From Chryseobacterium soli (GTDB taxonomy: Bacteria; Bacteroidota; Bacteroidia; Flavobacteriales; Weeksellaceae): 64,000 nt of DNA. Within the stretch, counting starts at the first letter, position 1; each line of letters begins with the position of its first letter. The stretch is from assembly GCF_000737705.1 (NCBI RefSeq), contig NZ_JPRH01000001.1:1-64000 (forward strand), read 5' to 3'. A program made the position numbers and the translations under genes. Under the pieces are notes generated by a model. The model did not search any database and had not been told where the DNA came from. It worked only from the letters and a program-made list of their open reading frames with translations. Below are positions 44,013 through 52,334 of the stretch, in pieces.

Positions 44013-46027
44013 AAGGTATAGCTTAGAGTGAGTCTGAAATTTCTTCCTGGCATCGGATAGCTCAGCACGACTTCATAGAATTGGTTGAGGACATTATTAA
44101 CTTCCAGGCTGGTTTTAAACTGATGCTCTTTCCATCTGAATTTTTTCTGAACGGAAAGATCATGGGTATACCAAGGCTGCACATGATTGGCAGGTATGTT
44201 ATTCTGATTGATGTCATATCTTTCCCCTACATACATAAAACTATAGTTGAAGGCCCAGTCTTTATAATCCGCCATCAGCGTAAATGTTCCGCTGTGCCAG
44301 GGCGTATACGGAATCTGATCCCCGAAATAGGATTCTTCCCTGCTGGTAAAATCGCGTGCACTTTGGAAGGTGTAACTCAGTAAAGGTTTTACCATTACAT
44401 TTCCCAGCTTCAGTTCTCCCTGGATATTGACATCGGTCCCTATAATTTCAACTTCTCCCAGATTATACATCGACCATCGGAACATACTTCCATTGGGTGC
44501 CGCAATAATCTTGTTTTCTACTTTATTAAAATAGCCATCTACTTTTACATACCATCCTTTAAAGACCGGATGATCATACAATTTTTGGTAAGTAAATCCC
44601 ACATTATACTGGTTGGTAAATTCAGGTTTCAGGAAAGTATTTCCAATATTTGTATAATACAGATCGTTGAATGTTGGCATCCTGAAAATGCGTTTATAAA
44701 AAGCTCTTACGGTAAAATCTTTATCATCGAAAGGCTGGTAGCTTAAAAATGCAGCCGGTGTCCATTCAGCTTTATCCGGAGATTTGGTGTTGAGTTCTAC
44801 TTCTTCGTGAACAAAAGTTCCTAATAAACTTCCCAAAAACTTAAATCTGTTCCAATGATAGGTGGTGGCAAAAGCTACCAGTGAAGTGTATCTTGTAGGG
44901 TAAGAGAATAATTTGAGATCCGAATCCAGCGTATTATACTGGAAATCTGCGCTGGCGCTTACCTCCCAGTTAGGATTGATTGTGTACAGATTGGAAGAAG
45001 ACAGATACACTTCCTTCTGAATATATTGATTGTTTATTTTTATGGAAGAAAGCGTATCGACAAAATGAGTATAGTCGTAAGCAAATTTTGCTTTGAACTG
45101 GGTTTCCAGTTTTGGGAATATTTTTTTCCTGAAATTACCCTGTACAAAATAATTTTCATCCATCAGGCGTTGTCCCCTTGCCCCGAAACGGTTATTGACA
45201 ATAGCCCCGGGAATTCCGCGGTTTGATATATAGCCATATCCTCTTACATTCCAGCTTCCGTTATTCACGGTTCCGTTAAAACTGGTTTCAAAACGCTTTG
45301 CCCGGATATCAGAATCGTATCTTTTCGCAATAGTATCATTGGCGATCTCACCGTCAGGATATTTCCTGGTATACCGGAATTTATAGACCCCGTCACTCTG
45401 CATAAATTCTGAACTGAAACTGGCCGATACTCTATCCGAAATCTTCTGCTCCACCCGAATCGACGGATTGAATAAGTCAATGGAACTGTTTTTTAACCTG
45501 ATCGTCAGATTGGTTTTTCTGCCATTTTTAAAACTTGGTGTTTTTGGCTGCAGGTAAATAGATCCTGAAGAACCAAAATCTTTGGCCGGCTGGAAAATTT
45601 CACTTTTCTGTCCGTTGTATAGCGAAATTTCTTCAAGATCATCTAAAGAAAAGCGTCCTAAATCTACTAAGCCGTTCTGGGCATTCCCCAATTGGATTCC
45701 ATCATAAAAAACACCGACGTGCTGGCTTCCCATACTTCGGATGTTAATCGTCTTCAACCCTCCTATTCCGCCATAGTCTTTAATCTGGACACCGGAAAAA
45801 TACCGCAGGGCATCTGCCACCGAATGACTGTTAAGCCTTTCTAATTGCTCTCCTGACAACGTTTGTGCAGGAAGGATTTCTTTAAGATTTTTTTTATAGA
45901 GATCGATCTGAAGAATTTCTTTTTCCCGGAGGCTGTCCTTCGACTGGGAAAATAAAAACTGCCCTGTTATCACAAGAATTGCAGTAACTGATCTGTAAAA
46001 TTGAGAAGTACTATATTGTATTACCAT
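44009..46027 (-). CDS. btuB: TonB-dependent cobalamin receptor BtuB
   Basis: The 672-residue outer membrane receptor has a plug domain (QTLSGEQLERLNSHSVADALRYFSGVQIKDYGGIGGLKTINIRSMG) and a 22-strand-type barrel ending in FRLTLSYTL with the expected C-terminal aromatic/hydrophobic strand. A signal peptide is present (TGQFLFSQ). It is shorter than SusC-type receptors and matches BtuB in its size. A cobalamin riboswitch lies in the leader, so it takes up vitamin B12. It is first of four genes. Confidence 0.92.
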   Translation of the reverse strand: MVIQYSTSQFYRSVTAILVITGQFLFSQSKDSLREKEILQIDLYKKNLKEILPAQTLSGEQLERLNSHSVADALRYFSGVQIKDYGGIGGLKTINIRSMGSQHVGVFYDGIQLGNAQNGLVDLGRFSLDDLEEISLYNGQKSEIFQPAKDFGSSGSIYLQPKTPSFKNGRKTNLTIRLKNSSIDLFNPSIRVEQKISDRVSASFSSEFMQSDGVYKFRYTRKYPDGEIANDTIAKRYDSDIRAKRFETSFNGTVNNGSWNVRGYGYISNRGIPGAIVNNRFGARGQRLMDENYFVQGNFRKKIFPKLETQFKAKFAYDYTHFVDTLSSIKINNQYIQKEVYLSSSNLYTINPNWEVSASADFQYNTLDSDLKLFSYPTRYTSLVAFATTYHWNRFKFLGSLLGTFVHEEVELNTKSPDKAEWTPAAFLSYQPFDDKDFTVRAFYKRIFRMPTFNDLYYTNIGNTFLKPEFTNQYNVGFTYQKLYDHPVFKGWYVKVDGYFNKVENKIIAAPNGSMFRWSMYNLGEVEIIGTDVNIQGELKLGNVMVKPLLSYTFQSARDFTSREESYFGDQIPYTPWHSGTFTLMADYKDWAFNYSFMYVGERYDINQNNIPANHVQPWYTHDLSVQKKFRWKEHQFKTSLEVNNVLNQFYEVVLSYPMPGRNFRLTLSYTL

Positions 46028-46148
46028 TAGCTCACTTGAATAATGATAACGCTAATGGATATGGGAAAACCATGACAAAGCACAGTTCTGCACTGCACAA
46101 TATCAATAGTGTCCTAAGCTTTATTCCACGAAAGCGTCAAACGTTAAT

Positions 46149-46312
46149 TGTCCGGCAGGTCTTCTGACTTACTCCATTTTTGAAATCCTTCCCATTTTAC
46201 AACAGTGGATATATTCTTCAAAAACTTTGGTTTGGAGCTTACAGCAGCGGGTCTGTTCCGGATTTTCACCGGATTCCCTTTTAAGCGCTTTTTATGGCGC
46301 ACCAGATTTCGG
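46149..46312 (-). ncRNA. Cobalamin (AdoCbl) riboswitch
   Basis: On the minus strand the leader holds the conserved B12 element: GGTGCGCC early, GGGAATCCGGTGAAAATCCGG, then ACAGACCCGCTGCTGTAAGC, and finally AGTAAGTCAGAAGACCTGCC. These are the core segments of the class I cobalamin riboswitch. Between it and btuB (~120 bases) lies the expression platform. When cobalamin is bound, expression of the uptake operon should drop. Confidence 0.95.
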
Positions 46313-46341
46313 CAAAGATAGAAAATTATTAAGATATCCAA
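46313..46341 (-). promoter_or_regulatory. Promoter of the riboswitch-btuB transcript
   Basis: On the minus strand TTG (46341-46339), an 18-base spacer and TATCTTTG (46320-46313). The riboswitch begins directly downstream. Confidence 0.8.
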
Positions 46342-46451
46342 TAAAAGGCTTAATAAATTAATTTTCAATACGATAAATATAAATTTCAAGATAATCTGTC
46401 TCCTATTAAAAACTTAAAGCGTCATTTTTATCTAAAAATTTTCTATAAAAA

Positions 46452-46484
46452 AAACCTTACAGATTTTTGAAATCTATAAGGTTT
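46452..46484 (-). terminator. Terminator downstream of the MbnP/MbnH operon
   Basis: Stem AAACCTTA-c-AGATTT/AAATCT-a-TAAGGTTT with loop TTG and a C-A mismatch, followed on the minus strand by eight U. It is about 240 bases after the stop codon at 46727. Confidence 0.8.
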
Positions 46485-46510
46485 GTACTTCAACTTGTTT
46501 ACACTTTTAA

Positions 46511-46680
46511 TTTTAACCACAAAGCCATAAAAGTTTTTTAAAAATTTTAGTTTTTTAAGGTTAAATGATTGTGTATAGCAAGTTCACCTAAGTTAAAAAA
46601 ATCAAAGATTATTCATCATACAGAAAAATCTGCTAAATCTGCATCATCTGCGTGAATCTGTAAAATCTGTGGTTGTAAAA
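46511..46680. repeat. AT-rich interspersed element with ATCTG periodicity
   Basis: Near the ends lie AACCACA (46515-46521) and its complement TGTGGTT (46668-46674). Inside, ATCTG occurs at 46628, 46637, 46646, 46656 and 46665, a 9-10 base period. Intergenic runs of AATCTGCgt...AATCTGTGG flanked by AACCACAAAG are widespread in Bacteroidota. The stretch is non-coding. Confidence 0.45.
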
Positions 46681-46726
46681 TTTTAAACCACTTTAATTCT
46701 TCAATCTTAAATCTGCATCATTCCCA

Positions 46727-47686
46727 TCAAATACCCACATTGATAAACAAACTGAATCTGGATTTTGCTTCAATGTCACCTCCTGCCAGATTGGAATAGG
46801 CAGGCAGCATCACTTCTCCTCCTAAGCTCAGATTTTTGTAACCTGCTTCAAAGCCAATTTTTCCATATAAAGCGCTGCCTGCGGTATTGGGTAACACCTC
46901 ATTAAACTGCCTGTTTTTGTCATACACTTCACCCTGAAGTCCGCCTTTTCCGGAAACAATCACCTTTTCATTTCTGTAAAGCTGATAAAATCCTGCCGCT
47001 GCATAATTCCATTGGCTTCCAAATCGGTAGTGTTTTTTATTTTCGGTTTTAACGGTGTAATCTGTATTGAAGAGTATTGCCAGTTTATTTTTCTGATATT
47101 TATAGTTCAAGACCATCTGATAATCCCAACTGCCGGTTCCCAGCTGAAAACTGGGATTCACTCCGGTGATTCCTTTTTCATCAAATTTTCCCAGTGGAAC
47201 TTTCACTCCAAGGCCTCCGTTGAGCTGATGAAAAGTATTTTTAGAATTCAGGAACTGGTAAATTCCCATTACATTCATATCTCCGATTCCATTGATCCGG
47301 ATATCTCCCTGTAGTGTTTGTTTCTCATGAAAATGAAAAGGAAGACTGGCATATACACTTAGTTTTTTAGTGAGAGGAATTTTTCCCCAAAGCTGAAGGG
47401 TATTAAAATACTGATCCTGCGTAAGATCTTTCACGAATAAATTCTCTTTGGCCTTATAGTGCTGGGCAAAATATTTAATCCCGATGAACTGTGGATTCAA
47501 CAGTGATTCAAAACCGGAGGAGCCGTTTCCTGCAGCACAGCCACAAGCATCACAGTCATCATCAAGGATAACTTTATTATAACTTATGGTCGGGATATAA
47601 AGGCTGTCCCTGATGGTTGCTGCCTGACAGACAGTCAATACAAACAGACTGATTATTACAATGATCTTCTTTATGGTATGTTCCAT
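46727..47686 (-). CDS. Outer-membrane beta-barrel protein of the MbnP/MbnH cluster
   Basis: The 319-residue protein has a signal peptide (VCQAATIRDS) and a short N-terminal Cys-rich segment (DDDCDACGCAAGNG), then a barrel of amphipathic strands ending RFSLFINVGI. The CDACGC segment could hold a metal ion. The start codon follows the mbnH stop directly (TAAATG), so the two are coupled. It may be a channel or receptor for the metal or protein handled by MbnP; that is inferred from position. Confidence 0.8.
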   Translation of the reverse strand: MEHTIKKIIVIISLFVLTVCQAATIRDSLYIPTISYNKVILDDDCDACGCAAGNGSSGFESLLNPQFIGIKYFAQHYKAKENLFVKDLTQDQYFNTLQLWGKIPLTKKLSVYASLPFHFHEKQTLQGDIRINGIGDMNVMGIYQFLNSKNTFHQLNGGLGVKVPLGKFDEKGITGVNPSFQLGTGSWDYQMVLNYKYQKNKLAILFNTDYTVKTENKKHYRFGSQWNYAAAGFYQLYRNEKVIVSGKGGLQGEVYDKNRQFNEVLPNTAGSALYGKIGFEAGYKNLSLGGEVMLPAYSNLAGGDIEAKSRFSLFINVGI

Positions 47687-48763
47687 TTATTCTGCAAATT
47701 TTGGATTAGTGATAAAATTGTTGTCACTGAGTGTTTTCAGAAAAGCAATAATATACTGCTTATCCTGCCCCGTCATGGGAATTCCGATGTGTCCGTTCTG
47801 TTTCAGCTGTGGATCAAGATTGGCATTGTCTTCTACATTGTCCGAATAAAAATTGAGCACGGCATCCAACGTATAGAATCTTCCGTCATGCATATAAGGA
47901 GCTGTATACTCTACATTTCTGAGACTCGGAACCCGAAATTTCATCCAGTCATTCTGATCCAGGGTTACGCGGTAGCGTCCGGCATCTTTAAACTGACTGT
48001 TGTAATACATTCCGGTATTGCGAAAACTTTCATCGGTGAATAATTCTCCGCTGTGGCAAGCTGTACATTTTTGCTGGAACAGAGCCATCCCCTGAGATTC
48101 ATCGGCAGTAAAAACCGCGTTTCCTTTTTTCATCCGATCGTATTTTGAATCAGCAGAAATCATGGTTGCCATAAACTGGGAAATAGCTTTCAGAATTCTT
48201 TCACCGGTAATATTTTCATCCCCGAAGGCTGCTTTAAACATTTTTTTGTAATTCGCATCAGCATTTAGCTTTCCTACTGCTTCAGGAAGAGAACTGTCCA
48301 TCTCAAAATCAGTTGTAATCGGAACCAAAGATCTTTCGTCCAGATTGTGACCCACTCCATCCCAGGTATAATTTTTTAGAAACGTCATATTCTGTATCGG
48401 CGGCGCATTTCGGATGCCTAATCTGTCATCAATTCCATGGCTCACTGAATGACCGTGATGCGTAAAAGCATATTCCTGAATATGACAGAAACCGCATGAG
48501 ATGGTGTTATTTCTGGATAATTTCCCTTCATAAAAAAGTTTTTTTCCTAATGCCACCCCATTCACCGTGACCGGATTTCCTGTAATGTCGAACGTTATTT
48601 CCGGAAATCCGGATGGTTTGTCAAGATGATACGCTTCATCTTTTGGTAAAGGCTCAATAACCTCATCACCTGTGCATGACGTTAATGAAAAAGCTGCAAA
48701 AAAAAGGAAAATCAAAAGAGAGCAGAATTGCCCTCTTTTGGATGGTTTGAAACAATTAATCAT
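47687..48763 (-). CDS. mbnH: MbnH/MauG-family diheme peroxidase
   Basis: The 358-residue lipoprotein (lipobox SLTSC, Cys30) has two c-type heme motifs, C90-GFC93-H94 and C233-TAC236-H237. It is of the bacterial cytochrome c peroxidase/MauG family. In MbnPH systems this enzyme oxidises a Trp of the partner MbnP to kynurenine. The gene overlaps the upstream partner by 8 bases, which matches the MbnP-MbnH pairing. Classical CcpA peroxidases are similar, so the assignment rests partly on the neighbour. Confidence 0.85.
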   Translation of the reverse strand: MINCFKPSKRGQFCSLLIFLFFAAFSLTSCTGDEVIEPLPKDEAYHLDKPSGFPEITFDITGNPVTVNGVALGKKLFYEGKLSRNNTISCGFCHIQEYAFTHHGHSVSHGIDDRLGIRNAPPIQNMTFLKNYTWDGVGHNLDERSLVPITTDFEMDSSLPEAVGKLNADANYKKMFKAAFGDENITGERILKAISQFMATMISADSKYDRMKKGNAVFTADESQGMALFQQKCTACHSGELFTDESFRNTGMYYNSQFKDAGRYRVTLDQNDWMKFRVPSLRNVEYTAPYMHDGRFYTLDAVLNFYSDNVEDNANLDPQLKQNGHIGIPMTGQDKQYIIAFLKTLSDNNFITNPKFAE

Positions 48764-49583
48764 TGTGAACGTGATCTACTTTAAACATTTTAGAAACATT
48801 GTTCGTCACATTGACCAGATGTTGGTTCGATCCCATTGCCATATCGTTGGAATTATCCAGTGTTAAAGAAGTCTGCCCGCTCAGATATTGATTAAGATCC
48901 GCCAAAATATGAACTGACGGTGTAATCTCTTTTGAAACTCTCGCCGTTGTAGGAAAATCAAGGGTAATTTCACGATAAAGATCCGCTGTATTGTTTGCAG
49001 AAGTATTGCCCATATTTCCACAGTGGTTCATAAATTCTGTAGCTGCTGAAGAAGTTCCGTATTTGCCTTCAAATTTCGTGAATATATATCCTGCAGCCCA
49101 AGACCAAGCCATTCCTGAAGTTTTTGCTTTCTGCCAGAAAACCCCTTGTCCATTTTGTCCCAAAAAGTACGCCGACTGGCTGATCCCCAAACCGATTCTT
49201 ACTTTTTTGTAATTATTTTTAGGAATTTCTTTCAGGTTGATATAATTAATTCCGGCAACTGCTTCCGACTGATCAACGATAAATGCACCGTTGTCCGGAT
49301 CGTTATAATGATATTTGAACTCTCCCCCGTTTTCATCAATTAAAGTGATATTGCTGATTACATATTTCAGGGTAGAAAACTGGTGCTTTTGTCCGTTGAG
49401 AGACGTTTGTATGGTCTGGTTTAAAACGATGTCTCCAAGATTATTGAAACCATTTTCGAATTTTAACTGAAGATTTCCCGGAGTTGTATCCAGAATTTCA
49501 TCATCGTTATTGTTTCTACAAGATGAAAGGGTAAGTAATGCAATTGCTACGAAAAGTAATGATAAAAATTTATAAATTTTCAT
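48756..49583 (-). CDS. mbnP: MbnP-family copper-binding lipoprotein
   Basis: The 275-residue protein has a lipobox (TLSSC, Cys22) and the MbnP fold with LKFENGFNN, FSTLKYVISNITLIDENGGE and the GMAWSWAAGYIFTKFEG region. W150, W160 and W162 are candidates for conversion to kynurenine, which in known MbnP forms part of the Cu(I) site. It is the first gene of mbnP-mbnH-barrel. Its C-terminus is HKVDHVHND-like and His-rich. Role in copper acquisition or handling is inferred from the family. Confidence 0.85.
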   Translation of the reverse strand: MKIYKFLSLLFVAIALLTLSSCRNNNDDEILDTTPGNLQLKFENGFNNLGDIVLNQTIQTSLNGQKHQFSTLKYVISNITLIDENGGEFKYHYNDPDNGAFIVDQSEAVAGINYINLKEIPKNNYKKVRIGLGISQSAYFLGQNGQGVFWQKAKTSGMAWSWAAGYIFTKFEGKYGTSSAATEFMNHCGNMGNTSANNTADLYREITLDFPTTARVSKEITPSVHILADLNQYLSGQTSLTLDNSNDMAMGSNQHLVNVTNNVSKMFKVDHVHND

Positions 49584-49635
49584 GTTTATTTTTTAAGTTG
49601 AATATTATGTTGATGATAAAGCATAGAAATGCTCT

Positions 49636-49655
49636 TTGAATGGCTGTACATTCAA
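49636..49655. promoter_or_regulatory. Inverted repeat upstream of mbnP
   Basis: TTGAATG-GCTGTA-CATTCAA is a perfect 7-bp inverted repeat with a 6-base spacer. It lies 53 bases upstream of the mbnP start and just downstream of the CxGKCY gene stop. There is no U-tract, so an operator is more likely than a terminator. Confidence 0.45.
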
Positions 49656-49684
49656 TTTTTATAATAAAAATGATTGGTGGTAAC

Positions 49685-50053
49685 TTAAAAAACCGGTGGT
49701 CTGAAAACAGAGGGAAGAAACAGAAAGGAGTATGCTGTTTCGTACGTAAAATTAAAACTGGAAAACAGTGGTTTTTCCGTGATGGTTATTTCTGCAATGT
49801 CAGGGAGAATGTAAATATCTAAGATTTTCTGTCCTGAATTTTTTGCTTTATGAAGAGGGGAAGATTCGGTATCGTTTGTTTTCGCAAGCTCTTTGCTAAG
49901 GTAACATTTTCCATTACAGTGAAGCTCCGGTTTGCTTTTATTAATACAGAGAACTTCGGAGATATAATGATAATCTGCAACATACTCTACGATGGGGATC
50001 AGAGGCCTGACCACCATATAAAAAGTAAGGAATATGCTGCAGATTAATTTCAT
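49685..50053 (-). CDS. Small CxGKCY-motif protein, copy 1
   Basis: The 122-residue protein has an N-terminal hydrophobic segment (LICSIFLTFYMVVRPLIPIV), then YISEVLC...PELHCNGKCYLSKELAKT and a C-terminus ending FRPPVF. It is clearly related to the protein at 51887-52297 (RP-x2-P, Y-I-x3-L-C, C-x-G-K-C-Y-x2-K-E-L-A-K-T, PP end). Three conserved cysteines could bind metal or form disulfides. It lies 3 bases after the superoxide dismutase gene, in the YHS-SCO-SOD operon. The function is unknown; a role in copper or redox handling is inferred. Confidence 0.7.
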   Translation of the reverse strand: MKLICSIFLTFYMVVRPLIPIVEYVADYHYISEVLCINKSKPELHCNGKCYLSKELAKTNDTESSPLHKAKNSGQKILDIYILPDIAEITITEKPLFSSFNFTYETAYSFLFLPSVFRPPVF

Positions 50054-50056
50054 GAA

Positions 50057-50731
50057 TTATTTTTTGCTGATGGCATTTTCATATCTTTTGCTTACTTCTT
50101 TCCAGTTCAGCACGTTCCAGATAGCCGCAAGATAATCAGCTCTTTTATTCTGATATTTCAGGTAATAGGCATGTTCCCAAACATCAATTCCTAAGATCGG
50201 AGTTCCTTTCTCTTCCACGACATCCATCAAAGGGTTATCCTGATTAGGAGTTGAAGAAACGAACAGTTTTCCGTTTTTATCTACAGAAAGCCAAGCCCAT
50301 CCTGATCCGAAACGGTCTGCTCCAGCCTTGCTGATCTTTTCTTTAAAAGCATCCATGCTTCCGAAAGATTCATTAATGGCTTTTATTAATTGTGCCGATG
50401 GCTGGGTATTTTTTACCGGAGTAAGCATCGTCCAGAAAAGCTCATGGTTAAAATGTCCACCAGCATTATTTCTCACGGCAGGACTTAATGTTGATACTTT
50501 AGAAAGGATCTGGAACAGGGTTTCTTTTTCCTGAGGTGTTCCTGCAATCGCTTTGTTCAGGTTGGCAACATAGGCAGCAGCATGCTTCGAATAATGGATT
50601 TCCATAGTCTGGGCATCGATAGAACCTTCCAATGCATTGTAAGCATATGTTAAAGGGGTCTGCTTAAATTGAGCAAACGCAAACTGCGCCGCAAAAACTG
50701 CACTTAAAGCAGCTATTTTCATAATCTTCAT
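50057..50731 (-). CDS. Exported Fe/Mn superoxide dismutase
   Basis: The 224-residue protein has a signal peptide (AAQFAFAQ) before a SodA/SodB domain. Metal ligands are His in [10 protein letters not shown] (two candidates), His in GHFNHELFW, Asp and His in [14 protein letters not shown]. An exported Fe/Mn SOD is uncommon; it would destroy superoxide in the periplasm or outside. It sits in an operon with a SCO protein, a YHS lipoprotein and a CxGKCY protein. The cofactor (Fe or Mn) cannot be read from the sequence. Confidence 0.93.
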   Translation of the reverse strand: MKIMKIAALSAVFAAQFAFAQFKQTPLTYAYNALEGSIDAQTMEIHYSKHAAAYVANLNKAIAGTPQEKETLFQILSKVSTLSPAVRNNAGGHFNHELFWTMLTPVKNTQPSAQLIKAINESFGSMDAFKEKISKAGADRFGSGWAWLSVDKNGKLFVSSTPNQDNPLMDVVEEKGTPILGIDVWEHAYYLKYQNKRADYLAAIWNVLNWKEVSKRYENAISKK

Positions 50732-50759
50732 AACGTTTTGTTTTTGTGGTTTAACACTA

Positions 50760-51443
50760 TTATTTTAATAATTTTTTGATATCTTCTATCAATATTTCTC
50801 TGTCCGGATGATATTTTCCGGTCAGTTTAGGAAGTTTTCCTTCCGGATCTTCGTAGTTTAATCCTGAATAATACAGAATCGGCATATTCTCTTTATTGTA
50901 TCTGCACCGGATATTTCCCTGCTGATCAACAAGAGCAATCATTCCGCTGTGGTTCAGGCTTTCGCCTTCATCTTCTTTATCACCTACATAGATATTGAAC
51001 TGGTCTGCAATCTTTCCTATATAATCTCTGTTTCCGGTTAGAAAATGCCAGTTGGGTGATTTCACTCCAATTCTTTCTGCATGTTTTTTCAGGATTTCCG
51101 GAGTATCATGTTCGGGATCAATACTGATGGAAACAATTCCAAATTCCGGGTTATTGATTTCGTGTTCAATAGCTCTCATATTGCTGTTCATTACCGGACA
51201 GATGGTAGGACAGCTGCTGAAAAAGAACTCTACCAGATACACTTTCCCGAGCATATCTTTATTGGTGATCTTTTTGTTATTCTGATCGGTCAGTTCAAAA
51301 TCCGGAACTTTCATTACGGTGTAGAGGTTATTTTTAAAATAACTCATTCCAATTCCTATGGCCAAAAATAACAGTGCTATTACAGCAATCGGGATAATAA
51401 TCTTCCTTTTGGCGCTGTTATCAGTCTTTTTACTTCTGGGCAT
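50760..51443 (-). CDS. SCO1/SenC-family copper chaperone-like protein
   Basis: The protein of about 227 residues has an N-terminal membrane anchor ([20 protein letters not shown]) and a thioredoxin-like SCO domain with [13 protein letters not shown] and the conserved His near the C-terminus ([13 protein letters not shown]). SCO proteins deliver copper to cytochrome c oxidase or act as thiol oxidoreductases. The start MPRSKK at 51443 is preferred; a longer frame from 51485 would overlap the YHS gene by 56 bases instead of 14. It is second in the operon. Confidence 0.93.
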   Translation of the reverse strand: MPRSKKTDNSAKRKIIIPIAVIALLFLAIGIGMSYFKNNLYTVMKVPDFELTDQNNKKITNKDMLGKVYLVEFFFSSCPTICPVMNSNMRAIEHEINNPEFGIVSISIDPEHDTPEILKKHAERIGVKSPNWHFLTGNRDYIGKIADQFNIYVGDKEDEGESLNHSGMIALVDQQGNIRCRYNKENMPILYYSGLNYEDPEGKLPKLTGKYHPDREILIEDIKKLLK

Positions 51444-51705
51444 ACTTCTCTGGATTTTTTTTGAACTCGTCTTTACAGTATACACTGCAAAAACCGTACG
51501 TTTTATTTTTATATACAGCCGTATCTTTGGTATGCTCTGTATTTTTCATGTGACAGATCGGATCTTCTACATTGACTATTTTCACATTTCCCATAGGGTT
51601 TCCGGAAGAAGCCGTGCTCTTTTTATGCTTCACTTTAGGTGCCTCCTGCGCACAAGACAGCAATGATAGTGACAGTAAAGCTGTCAAAATAATTTTAGAT
51701 TTCAT
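51430..51705 (-). CDS. YHS-domain lipoprotein
   Basis: The 91-residue protein has a lipobox (LSLLSC, Cys18) and a C-terminal YHS domain (DPICHMKN...[24 protein letters not shown]). YHS domains bind metals, notably copper, through the Cys/His pair and are often joined to P-type ATPases. Here it is a separate lipoprotein at the start of the YHS-SCO-SOD-CxGKCY operon. The promoter region has a half-site of the Fur-type operator. Confidence 0.85.
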   Translation of the reverse strand: MKSKIILTALLSLSLLSCAQEAPKVKHKKSTASSGNPMGNVKIVNVEDPICHMKNTEHTKDTAVYKNKTYGFCSVYCKDEFKKNPEKYAQK

Positions 51706-51750
51706 TGTAAAATATCAATTGAAATTAATAATAATCGTTTATAAGAAGTG

Positions 51751-51779
51751 AATGGGTTTTAAACTAAATAAATGGGTTT
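51751..51779 (-). promoter_or_regulatory. Direct repeat in the YHS operon leader
   Basis: AATGGGTTT occurs at 51751-51759 and again at 51771-51779, a 20-base phase (two helical turns). Downstream of the promoter-like TATTTTTG at 51836-51829 on the minus strand, it may be a repressor site or leader element. Confidence 0.35.
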
Positions 51780-51828
51780 GTAATACAAAGATCATCCAAA
51801 ATCTTTTTACAAATTTATGGCATCATTA

Positions 51829-51858
51829 CAAAAATATGCTTTAATAACGCTATTGCAA
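51829..51858 (-). promoter_or_regulatory. Promoter and half-operator of the YHS operon
   Basis: On the minus strand TATTTTTG (51836-51829) is a perfect -7 box. Upstream lies TTGCAATAGCGTTATT (51858-51843), which resembles the left half of the TGCAAT-N3-ATTGCA operators found before the ATPase and the RND pump. The right half is degenerate, so this may be a weaker site. Confidence 0.4.
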
Positions 51859-51886
51859 TCAACGGTATATTTAGTTTAAAATAAAA

Positions 51887-52297
51887 TCAGGCCAGTGGAG
51901 GATGGAATATTCTGGAAAAATATTCTGATGTATGGGAATTCAAATACCTTGAACCGGAGTTTTTAACAAGAGGTTCACCTTGATATTGATTTGAGAATGA
52001 AAGAATTTCGTGGTGAAGGAAAACATCGATGACAGAAATTTTAATGGTTTGAGAATTGGTTTGCTTTTCTGTTTTTGCCAATTCTTTTCCCACGTAGCAT
52101 TTGCCTTTACAGGTAGATTGTGGCACATTTCTGTTTTCACAAAGATTTTTTACGATGTAATCATAGTTAACAGCATAATTGATCAATGGCAAAACAGGGC
52201 GTATTGCAATGGTAAAGATGATGAATATGGATAATAAAAATTTCAACGATGAATTCTGTCCTACAAATATACTACTGAAAATGACTGTATGCTTCAT
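51887..52297 (-). CDS. Small CxGKCY-motif protein, copy 2
   Basis: The 136-residue protein has a hydrophobic N-terminus (KFLLSIFIIFTIAIRPVLPL), YDYIVKNLCENRNVPQSTCKGKCYVGKELAKTE and a C-terminus with FSRIFHPPLA. It is a paralogue of copy 1 at 49685-50053. The three conserved Cys and the ending PP are retained; the middle and the exact length differ. It lies alone between the ATPase terminator and the YHS operon. An N-terminal extension before the hydrophobic segment leaves the true start uncertain. Confidence 0.65.
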   Translation of the reverse strand: MKHTVIFSSIFVGQNSSLKFLLSIFIIFTIAIRPVLPLINYAVNYDYIVKNLCENRNVPQSTCKGKCYVGKELAKTEKQTNSQTIKISVIDVFLHHEILSFSNQYQGEPLVKNSGSRYLNSHTSEYFSRIFHPPLA

Positions 52298-52334
52298 TCC
52301 TGATGAAAATCATTGATCCTATTTCAGAAAACAA

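Larger units (their letters stand above)
46342..46726. other. Gap between cobalamin and copper-type regions
   Basis: No gene is visible. It holds the terminator at 46452-46484 of the minus-strand operon that ends at 46727, and an AT-rich repeat-like stretch at 46511-46680. Confidence 0.6.

Noticed and set aside
46144..46389. 81-codon minus-strand open frame
   Set aside because: It runs through the conserved core of the cobalamin riboswitch and its promoter; the RNA explains the sequence.
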